A stretch of 6,206 bases of DNA from Desulfofustis sp. (GTDB lineage: Bacteria; Desulfobacterota; Desulfobulbia; Desulfobulbales; Desulfocapsaceae), in NCBI GenBank assembly GCA_030604345.1, contig JAUVWB010000102.1, positions 1 to 6,206 of the forward strand, read 5' to 3'. The stretch's first letter is position 1. Every line of letters begins with the position of its first letter. Under the pieces are notes generated by a model. The model was not told the origin of the DNA. It was given only the letters and a program-made list of their open reading frames with translations, and did no database searches. Shown piece by piece: positions 1 to 4,624 of the stretch. The position numbers were made by a program, and so were the translations under genes.

Positions 1-1
1 A

Positions 2-88
2 CTGATGGATTTTCAAATCTCTCGCGAAGAGGGTGTCTACCCGATGGTACCGGCAGGCAAAGCCACAACCGAGATGCTGCTCGTATGA
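2..88 (+). CDS. ilvB: Acetolactate synthase, catalytic (large) subunit, C-terminal fragment
   Basis: Only the last 28 codons are present; the gene enters from the left edge and ends at TGA 86-88. The visible tail contains REEGVYPMVPAGKATTEMLL, which matches the conserved end of the thiamine-diphosphate-dependent large subunit of acetohydroxyacid synthase (family pattern: D/E-E-x-V-[YF]-P-M-V-P-A-G...EM). That enzyme condenses two pyruvates, or pyruvate and 2-oxobutyrate, in the first common step of valine, leucine and isoleucine synthesis, in the cytoplasm. The ThDP- and FAD-binding domains would lie outside the window. The next gene is psd, not the regulatory subunit ilvN or ilvC that often follows. 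A related ThDP enzyme with a similar tail cannot be excluded from so short a piece. Confidence 0.72.
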   Translation: MMDFQISREEGVYPMVPAGKATTEMLLV

Positions 89-141
89 ACGACTGTGCCT
101 CGCACTGCCGACCCGTCTCACGGTGGCGGGACCCATGAACT

Positions 142-147
142 GAGGAG
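142..147 (+). promoter_or_regulatory. Shine-Dalgarno sequence of psd
   Basis: GAGGAG stands 13 bases before the ATG at 161. The spacing is longer than the usual 5-9 bases, but this is the only purine-rich site near the start. It favours ATG 161 over the in-frame GTG at 95, which would add 22 residues (rich in Gly, Arg and His) not expected for the family. Confidence 0.55.
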
Positions 148-160
148 AATCCAGATCTTC

Positions 161-808
161 ATGCGTCAGGAACGTATTCCCATAGCTCGTGAAGGCTATC
201 CGTTTATCGGGGCCGCCGCCTGGGCAACCATAGTCGGCGCGGTACTCGGTTACCAGTTGGTCGCACTGGTGCTTTTTTTCCTTACCCTGTTCATCCTCAA
301 TTTTTTCCGCGATCCGGAGCGGGTAACTCCCGCTGAGGGGGCGGCGATCATCGCCCCGGCGGACGGCAAGGTCATCGTCGTCGAGCAGGTGAACGACGAG
401 CGATTTTCCGCCGACCGGCTGTGGAAGATCTCCATCTTCATGAACGTCTTCAACGTCCACGTCAACCGCATTCCCTGCGACGGTGTGGTCAAAGAGATCG
501 CTTACGTACCGGGCCGTTTTCTCGCCGCCGATCACCGTCAGGCACATCTGCTCAACGAGTATTGTGCCACCACCATCCGTACCGACCGGGACGAGGAGGT
601 GACGGTTGTCCAGGTGGCAGGCCTGATCGCCCGACGCATCGTCTGTCGGGCCGAAACGGGGGACCGGGTGCAATCCGGACAACGTTACGGCATGATCCGT
701 TTCGGATCGAGGCTGGACATCTACCTCCCCCTTTCCGCCGACATCGTGACTGCCGTGGGACAAAAGACCAGATGCGGTGAGACCGTTATCGCCCGCTGGC
801 CTTCCTAA
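161..808 (+). CDS. psd: Phosphatidylserine decarboxylase proenzyme, short form
   Basis: This 215-residue protein decarboxylates phosphatidylserine to phosphatidylethanolamine at the inner membrane. Residues about 14-49 are hydrophobic and form one long or two closely spaced membrane segments ending in NFFRDPER, as in short-form bacterial Psd enzymes. APADGK follows at 65-70, then the conserved FMNVFNVHVNR block at 93-103 with His100. Near the end, RFGSRLDIYLP (180-190) contains the Gly182-Ser183 bond where the proenzyme cleaves itself, leaving a pyruvoyl group on the new Ser-derived N-terminus of the small alpha chain; about 33 residues follow the cut. Length and the GS motif fit the short family rather than the roughly 300-residue E. 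coli type. pssA, which makes its substrate, begins 78 bases downstream, so the pair forms a complete PE pathway from CDP-diacylglycerol. ATG 161 is chosen for its Shine-Dalgarno and because MRQERIPIAREGYPFI resembles a natural family N-terminus. Confidence 0.93.
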   Translation: MRQERIPIAREGYPFIGAAAWATIVGAVLGYQLVALVLFFLTLFILNFFRDPERVTPAEGAAIIAPADGKVIVVEQVNDERFSADRLWKISIFMNVFNVHVNRIPCDGVVKEIAYVPGRFLAADHRQAHLLNEYCATTIRTDRDEEVTVVQVAGLIARRIVCRAETGDRVQSGQRYGMIRFGSRLDIYLPLSADIVTAVGQKTRCGETVIARWPS

Positions 809-820
809 GATACGGAACCT

Positions 821-849
821 TTGCTTTTTATATCGATTTCTTTTATAGT
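821..849 (+). promoter_or_regulatory. Candidate sigma-70 promoter for pssA
   Basis: TTGCTT (821-826) and TATAGT (844-849) are separated by 17 bases and match the -35 and -10 consensus at 3/6 and 5/6 positions. The segment is locally T/A-rich, unlike the coding DNA around it. The -10 ends 37 bases before the pssA ATG. This would give pssA a start of its own within the psd-pssA gap. It is a sequence match only, and the -35 is weak. Confidence 0.3.
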
Positions 850-886
850 ACCCGAACATCGATCACCTCATCTCACCGACGCGACC

Positions 887-1651
887 ATGACCGAGACCAA
901 CGAAGAAACCAGCAGCAAATTTCACCCGCTGCCGTGCCTGTTCACCATCGCCAGCCTGTTCTGTGGCTTCTATTCAATACTGGCCGCCTTCAAGGGGGAT
1001 TACATAACCGCTGCCTATGCCATCCTGATAGCCGCCATCTTCGACGGCATCGATGGTCGCGTGGCGCGAATGACCGGGCAAACCAGTTCCTTCGGTGCCG
1101 AGCTTGACTCGCTGTGCGACATGGTCTCCTTCGGCGTTGCCCCGGCGCTGCTTGCCTATCTTTGGGCCCTTCATCCCTATGGCCGCTACGGCTGGCTGGC
1201 CGGCTTCCTCTACGTGGCGACCACGGCGCTGCGGCTGGCCCGCTTCAACACCCAGGCCAGTGAAGAGAACGCCCCGAAGAACTTTGTCGGCCTGCCCTGC
1301 CCGGCAGCGGCGGCAATGATCTCGTCGAGCGTCCTGTTCGGTCGTTATCTCGGCATCGAAGCGGACGTCAGGCACATCTCCCTGCTGATCATGGTCTACC
1401 TGCTTTCCTATCTGATGGTATCCACCCACTCCTATCACAGTTTCAAGTATTCGTCGAAACTGGCCAAGACCTTTCAGGTCCTGGTCGGTCTGGTCCTGTT
1501 GTTCATTGCCGTGGCCGCCGAACCCAACGTGATGCTGTTTGTCCTGTTTCTCGTCTATGTGGCCTCCGGTCCGTTTCTCGCCGCTTTCACCCGGCTAAGA
1601 AGCCTGGTTACGGCGGGAAGCAAGAAAGAGCACGACGAGACCGCCTATTGA
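887..1651 (+). CDS. pssA: CDP-diacylglycerol-serine O-phosphatidyltransferase (type II PssA)
   Basis: This 254-residue integral membrane enzyme transfers the phosphatidyl group from CDP-diacylglycerol to L-serine, giving phosphatidylserine and CMP. The CDP-alcohol phosphatidyltransferase signature is complete: D56-G57-x2-A60-R61-x8-G70-x3-D74-x3-D78, preceded by FDGI (52-55). These Asp residues bind the divalent metal and the CDP group. Hydrophobic segments lie at about 17-35, 42-54, 80-95, 103-118, 137-153, 163-180, 196-211 and 215-235, as expected for a polytopic enzyme. The Bacillus-type fold differs from the phospholipase-D-like PssA of E. coli. The polar tail ends KKEHDETAY. ATG 887 gives a normal N-terminus (MTETNEETSSKFHPLPCLFT); an in-frame TTG at 821 would add an unusual hydrophobic leader and overlap a candidate promoter. 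No Shine-Dalgarno is visible before 887. Its product is the substrate of the psd-encoded enzyme just upstream. Confidence 0.93.
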   Translation: MTETNEETSSKFHPLPCLFTIASLFCGFYSILAAFKGDYITAAYAILIAAIFDGIDGRVARMTGQTSSFGAELDSLCDMVSFGVAPALLAYLWALHPYGRYGWLAGFLYVATTALRLARFNTQASEENAPKNFVGLPCPAAAAMISSSVLFGRYLGIEADVRHISLLIMVYLLSYLMVSTHSYHSFKYSSKLAKTFQVLVGLVLLFIAVAAEPNVMLFVLFLVYVASGPFLAAFTRLRSLVTAGSKKEHDETAY

Positions 1652-1776
1652 GCCGCTGCGTCGCCGACATCCCAGCCCTGTTGGCCGTTGTGTAAACCAC
1701 CGTTCCTCTTTCTCGGCAGCTGTATAGGGAGCCGTGAAAAATTGCCATTTCACCCAATCTCATCGTTGCGCAATCA

Positions 1777-1819
1777 CATTTTATCTTCGGAATATCATAT
1801 ATATGCCTGCGGTAAAATG
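1777..1819. repeat. AT-rich inverted repeat (possible stem-loop) in the pssA-asd gap
   Basis: CATTTTA (1777-1783) is the exact reverse complement of TAAAATG (1813-1819). The stem can extend inward by a T-G and a C-G pair to 1785/1811, leaving a 25-base loop that contains the run ATATCATATATATG. The sequence after it (ATCTTGCGCG) is not T-rich, so it is not a standard intrinsic terminator. It may stabilise the 3' end of the pssA transcript or be a chance AT-rich repeat. Confidence 0.35.
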
Positions 1820-1877
1820 ATCTTGCGCGCCTCGACCTTGAACGACATTTCGATTTTTTCAAGTTCTCCTATAGCGA

Positions 1878-1906
1878 TTGAACAAAGCCAACAAACTTGT
1901 TACGAT
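1878..1906 (+). promoter_or_regulatory. Candidate sigma-70 promoter for asd
   Basis: TTGAAC (1878-1883) and TACGAT (1901-1906) are spaced by exactly 17 bases, each matching the -35 or -10 consensus at 4/6 positions. Transcription would begin at about 1912-1914, giving a leader of roughly 57 bases before the asd ATG. The -10 hexamer is the inner part of the left arm of the 40-bp palindrome, which suggests that access to this promoter is controlled by a bound protein. The promoter call is a pattern match and has no other support. Confidence 0.4.
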
Positions 1907-1936
1907 TCCAGACCGATCAGTCATGCATCGTAACAA
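1897..1936. promoter_or_regulatory. 40-bp imperfect palindrome, likely operator for asd
   Basis: The arms TTGTTACGAT (1897-1906) and ATCGTAACAA (1927-1936) are perfect 10-bp reverse complements with centres 30 bp apart, about three helical turns. The inner part is also symmetric about the same centre (1916/1917): GAC-C-GATC-A-GTC at 1911-1922. In all, 16 of 20 base pairs obey the dyad. It covers the -10 element and start site of the candidate asd promoter, as expected of a repressor operator. If that promoter is used, the left arm lies outside the RNA, so the repeat is more likely read as DNA than as a hairpin. The binding protein is not recognised. Confidence 0.55.
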
Positions 1937-1941
1937 TCGCA

Positions 1942-1963
1942 CGTTACTCTTCTCATAACGAGG
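1942..1963 (+). promoter_or_regulatory. asd ribosome binding site with adjoining small hairpin
   Basis: GAGG (1960-1963) lies 6 bases before ATG 1970 and is the clear Shine-Dalgarno of asd. Just upstream, CGTTA (1942-1946) and TAACG (1956-1960) can pair around a 9-base loop, the last stem base being the first base of the Shine-Dalgarno. The five-pair stem is weak but could tune ribosome access. Confidence 0.5.
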
Positions 1964-1969
1964 TTACCC

Positions 1970-2992
1970 ATGTTTACTCGTAAGCCTGCCTATAACGTTG
2001 CCGTCGTCGGCGCCACCGGAGCGGTCGGCGGTGCCATGCTCGAAACCCTCGCCAGGCGTCGTTTCCCGGTGGCAGAGCTGCGCCCCCTCGCCTCCGAGCG
2101 GTCCAAGGGAAAAACGGTGAGCTTCCAGGGAAAACAGATCCCCGTCCAGGTCCTCACCAAGGACGCCTTTGTTGGTATCGATTTCGCCCTGTTCTCTGCC
2201 GGTGCCGCCCGTTCCCTGGAGTTCGCCCCCGCAGCCGCCGCAGCCGGGGCCATTGTCGTCGACAATTCCAGCGCGTTTCGCATGGATCCGGATATCCCAC
2301 TGGTGGTCCCGGAAGTCAATCCGCAGGCCATAGCCGATTACACGAAACGAGGCATTATCGCCAACCCCAACTGCTCGACCATTCAGATGCTGGTCGCCCT
2401 GAAGCCCATTTACGATCGCGTCGGCATCAAACGCATCGTCGTATCCACCTATCAGGCCGTCTCCGGAACCGGTGCTTCCGCCATCCAAGAATTGAAGCAG
2501 CAGGTCCACGATTACGTGGCCGGCACGAAACTCTCGAACCAGGTCTACCCGCACCAGATCGCCTTCAACTGTCTGCCGCACATCGATTCTTTCCTGGAAA
2601 ACGGCTACACCAAGGAAGAAATGAAGATGGTCAACGAGACCAGGAAGATCCTCGATGACCAGAGCATTGGCGTGACTGCAACGGCCGTCAGGGTGCCCGT
2701 TTTTTATGGTCACTCGGAAGCGATCAACATCGAAACCCGGGAGAAGATATCCGCCGCCCAGGTCAAAGAGCTGCTCAGCCAAGCCCCTGGCGTTCAGGTG
2801 GTCGACGATCCGCAGCAGTTCCGCTATCCGCTGGCAACCGTGGCGGAAGGAACCTTCCCCACCTACGTCGGCCGCATCCGCGAAGATGAATCGATCGCCA
2901 ACGGCATCAATCTTTGGGTGGTGGCCGATAACATTTTGAAGGGCGCCGCCTTGAACACCATTCAGATCGCAGAGCAGTTTTTCAGCGATTGA
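1970..2992 (+). CDS. asd: Aspartate-semialdehyde dehydrogenase
   Basis: This 340-residue cytoplasmic enzyme reduces L-4-aspartyl phosphate to aspartate semialdehyde with NADPH. That is the branch point to lysine/diaminopimelate, threonine, methionine and isoleucine. The N-terminal Rossmann domain starts with VAVVGATGAVG (10-20), the nucleotide-binding loop. SAGAARS lies at 76-82 and VDNSSAFRMD at 97-106. The catalytic cysteine is Cys135 in ANPNCSTIQM (131-140), Gln162 lies in STYQAVSGTG (159-168), and the general-base His248 is in RVPVFYGHSE (241-250). NLWVVADNILKGAALNTIQIAEQ near the C-terminus is also typical (314-336). Length is normal and no key residue is missing. The start is fixed by GAGG 6 bases upstream. 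A 318-bp gap with its own candidate promoter and operator suggests transcription independent of pssA. rsmD follows after 97 bases without an obvious terminator. Confidence 0.96.
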   Translation: MFTRKPAYNVAVVGATGAVGGAMLETLARRRFPVAELRPLASERSKGKTVSFQGKQIPVQVLTKDAFVGIDFALFSAGAARSLEFAPAAAAAGAIVVDNSSAFRMDPDIPLVVPEVNPQAIADYTKRGIIANPNCSTIQMLVALKPIYDRVGIKRIVVSTYQAVSGTGASAIQELKQQVHDYVAGTKLSNQVYPHQIAFNCLPHIDSFLENGYTKEEMKMVNETRKILDDQSIGVTATAVRVPVFYGHSEAINIETREKISAAQVKELLSQAPGVQVVDDPQQFRYPLATVAEGTFPTYVGRIREDESIANGINLWVVADNILKGAALNTIQIAEQFFSD

Positions 2993-3089
2993 ATGTGCCC
3001 GCAGCGCTGAATCAGCCGGCAGTCCGGATCCTGGCAAAAAATGAGCGGCACCTCCGCCGGGTCTGGCTTCGCCTGATAGATGAGCAACG

Positions 3090-3665
3090 ATGAGAATCAT
3101 CAGCGGTACGGCCCGGGGCCGGCGCCTGTTCGCTCCTGCCGACGGCCGACAGACCATCAGGCCAACGGCCGATCGGGCGCGGGAGGCGCTGTTCAGCATC
3201 ATCGGTCCATCGATCGTCGACAGCACCGTTGTCGATCTCTTCGCCGGTACCGGGGCCTTTGGCTGCGAAGCGCTGAGTCGGGGAGCCGCTCATGTCCTGT
3301 TCATCGACAACCGCAAAGCGGCATTGCGCCTGATCGCGAAAAATATTGCGCTGATCGACAACGGGCCGCAACGTTCCTCAGTGCGGCAGGCCGATCTTGC
3401 CAGGGGAGTAGGGACCTTTCTTGACACCCTCGACCGGATGTCCTGCGATATCGTATTCATCGATCCTCCCTATGGCAAAGGGCTCGCCGATGCCGTGCTC
3501 AAGAGCCTCGACACGAGCAGTCGGCTTCATGAGCAGTCATTGATCATTGTCGAGGAGCAGAGCGCCTATGTCCCGCCGACCGATTTTGTCCGGCTGACCC
3601 CGGTGGACAGCAGGCGCTACGGGGCCGCGCTTTTCACTTTCTTTCGTATGGCGTCAGATAGATAA
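3090..3665 (+). CDS. rsmD: 16S rRNA (guanine(966)-N(2))-methyltransferase
   Basis: This 191-residue S-adenosylmethionine-dependent enzyme methylates N2 of G966 in 16S rRNA within small-subunit particles. The start MRIISGTARGRRL matches the family's N-terminal beta-strand. IRPTADRAREALFSI (23-37) is the conserved substrate-side block. SAM motif I is VVDLFAGTGAFGCEALSRGA (47-66), FIDN (71-74) is the acidic motif II, and FIDPPYGKG (123-131) is the catalytic [DN]PPY motif IV. The end, SRRYGAALFTFFR (174-186), fits the usual RRYG...F-Y/F-R finish. The Shine-Dalgarno is weak (GATGAG overlapping an out-of-frame ATG at 3080). coaD begins 21 bases after the stop; the rsmD-coaD order is widely conserved in bacteria and supports both names. 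Confidence 0.94.
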   Translation: MRIISGTARGRRLFAPADGRQTIRPTADRAREALFSIIGPSIVDSTVVDLFAGTGAFGCEALSRGAAHVLFIDNRKAALRLIAKNIALIDNGPQRSSVRQADLARGVGTFLDTLDRMSCDIVFIDPPYGKGLADAVLKSLDTSSRLHEQSLIIVEEQSAYVPPTDFVRLTPVDSRRYGAALFTFFRMASDR

Positions 3666-3686
3666 AACCCATCACGTGACCATTCC

Positions 3687-4214
3687 ATGAGCCCAGATCC
3701 CCACCAACCGACCACCGCCATCTATCCCGGCACCTTTGACCCGATCACCAACGGCCATCTCGATTTGATCAATCGCGGCCTCAACCTCTTTGACAGGATT
3801 GTCGTGGCTATTGCCATCAATCCCGGAAAAGCGCCGCTGTTCAGCTTGGAGGAACGACGCTCCATGATCCTCGACTGCTTCCAGGGCAACGATCGCATCG
3901 AGGTGGATTCCGTGTCTGGACTGCTGGTGGAGTACGCCGCTCGACGCAAGGCCAGAGCCATTATCAGAGGATTGCGGGCGGTATCCGATTTTGATTATGA
4001 GTTTCAGTTGGCGCTCATGAACCGTAAATTGGAACGATCGGTTGAGTCTGTCTTTTTGATGCCCGGTTTTCGCTGGATTTTCATCTCTTCGTCCATTGTC
4101 AAGGACGCTGCAAGACACGGCGGCGACGTCCGAGATCTTGTTCCGGAGCATGTCTTTCGCAAACTCCGCGAAAAATTCAGCCGACCGGCCTCTTCTACCG
4201 GCCCGGTACCATGA
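3687..4214 (+). CDS. coaD: Phosphopantetheine adenylyltransferase
   Basis: This 175-residue enzyme transfers AMP from ATP to 4'-phosphopantetheine, giving dephospho-CoA and pyrophosphate, the penultimate step of coenzyme A synthesis. It belongs to the nucleotidyltransferase superfamily: AIYPGTFDPITNGHLDLI (11-28) carries the TxGH motif with His24. NPGKAPLFSLEER (45-57) includes Lys48, aligning with the phosphate-contacting Lys42 of E. coli CoaD. IIRGLRAVSDFDYEFQLALM (92-111) is the signature helix region, and FISSSIVKDAARHGGDV (132-148) is the C-terminal ISSxxV[KR] motif. The protein is about 16 residues longer than E. coli CoaD: roughly 6 extra at the N-terminus and a polar tail SRPASSTGPVP. 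That tail overlaps the next gene by 4 bp (ATGA), implying translational coupling to the Rieske gene. No clear Shine-Dalgarno precedes ATG 3687. Confidence 0.95.
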   Translation: MSPDPHQPTTAIYPGTFDPITNGHLDLINRGLNLFDRIVVAIAINPGKAPLFSLEERRSMILDCFQGNDRIEVDSVSGLLVEYAARRKARAIIRGLRAVSDFDYEFQLALMNRKLERSVESVFLMPGFRWIFISSSIVKDAARHGGDVRDLVPEHVFRKLREKFSRPASSTGPVP

Positions 4215-4618
4215 GCCACACCTCGCCCCACAACAAGCTGATCCTGCGAAGAACTCTGCTCTTCCTCGGTTCAGTGCTGCTTCTTTATCCCCTGTTTCGG
4301 TTCGTGCGTTTCCGGCTACCGAAAAAGCCCAAGATCGTGGAAATCAGCGGTTCAATCAAAAAAGACGGATATCTGGCCCGCGACGAGTTCATCCTCTTTT
4401 CACGGCAGGAGAAATTGTGGGCGGTCAGCCGGGTCTGCACGCATCTGGGATGTCGGGTCAACTTCAAGGAACAGGAAGGGGTCCTGGAGTGTCCCTGCCA
4501 CCAGAGCCGTTTCTCTGTTCACGGTGAGGTAATTCGCGGTCCTGCCGAGCGGAACCTGGCATTGCACCCGGTACGGCAACAAGCCTCTCCCCCGACCCTT
4601 GTCATAACCATCCAGTAG
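4211..4618 (+). CDS. Rieske [2Fe-2S] protein of a cytochrome b complex
   Basis: This 135-residue protein has an N-terminal membrane anchor (about 15-33) followed by a small Rieske domain. The cluster ligands are Cys76 and His78 in CTHLGC (76-81) and Cys94 and His97 in CPCHQSRF (94-101). Cys81 and Cys96 would form the disulfide typical of high-potential Rieske proteins of bc1/b6f complexes. The usual CPCHGS has Gln in place of Gly. LILRRTLLFLGS (10-21) has a twin arginine before the hydrophobic stretch, so Tat export as an uncleaved signal anchor is possible, as for other Rieske proteins, though the motif is not perfect. The domain would face the periplasm and take electrons from quinol at the cytochrome b Qo site. 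The partner gene starts 6 bases downstream. ATG 4211 overlaps the coaD stop, and no Shine-Dalgarno is seen. petA/qcrA-like would be fair names, but the exact type is undetermined. Confidence 0.9.
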   Translation: MSHTSPHNKLILRRTLLFLGSVLLLYPLFRFVRFRLPKKPKIVEISGSIKKDGYLARDEFILFSRQEKLWAVSRVCTHLGCRVNFKEQEGVLECPCHQSRFSVHGEVIRGPAERNLALHPVRQQASPPTLVITIQ

Positions 4619-4624
4619 CTCGCC

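Larger units (their letters stand above)
1652..1969. other. 318-bp intergenic region between pssA and asd
   Basis: There is no credible gene here on either strand. The stretch is richer in A/T than its flanks. It contains several inverted repeats: GTGAAA/TTTCAC at 1734-1753 (6-bp arms, 8-base loop); an 8-bp palindrome TTGCGCAA at 1766-1773; a stem of 7 Watson-Crick pairs plus one G-U and one C-G between 1777-1785 and 1811-1819; CTTGAA/TTCAAG at 1837-1863; and the large palindrome at 1897-1936. None is followed by a clean T-run, so I see no convincing intrinsic terminator for pssA. The candidate asd promoter lies at its right end. I do not recognise a riboswitch, including the lysine type that precedes asd in some Gram-positive bacteria. 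Confidence 0.6.

Noticed and set aside
95..160. GTG at 95 as the start of psd
   Set aside because: The extra 22 residues are polar and atypical, and the Shine-Dalgarno at 142-147 lies inside them and serves ATG 161.
974..1438. 154-codon minus-strand frame opposite pssA
   Set aside because: It is antisense to a gene with a complete catalytic signature, and its translation has no family features.
1688..1933. 81-codon plus-strand frame starting with TTG in the pssA-asd gap
   Set aside because: There is no Shine-Dalgarno, it has a non-ATG start and resembles no known protein, and it runs through the candidate promoter and palindrome.
2993..3089. Possible terminator or promoter between asd and rsmD
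   Set aside because: Only 4-bp inverted repeats (CGGC/GCCG) with no T-run, and no good -35/-10 pair; read-through into rsmD seems as likely.
1964..3226. A 420-codon open frame on the minus strand opposite asd and the start of rsmD
   Set aside because: It lies wholly antisense to an unmistakable asd. Its product is Gly/Asp/Arg-rich without recognisable domains, as expected of a shadow frame opposite a GC-rich codon-biased gene.
4181..4208. Direct repeat ACCGGCC (twice) and the TACCG/CGGTA hairpin at the end of coaD as a separate regulatory element
   Set aside because: It is short, lies inside coding sequence and is explained by local GC-rich codons; kept only as a note on the gene overlap.
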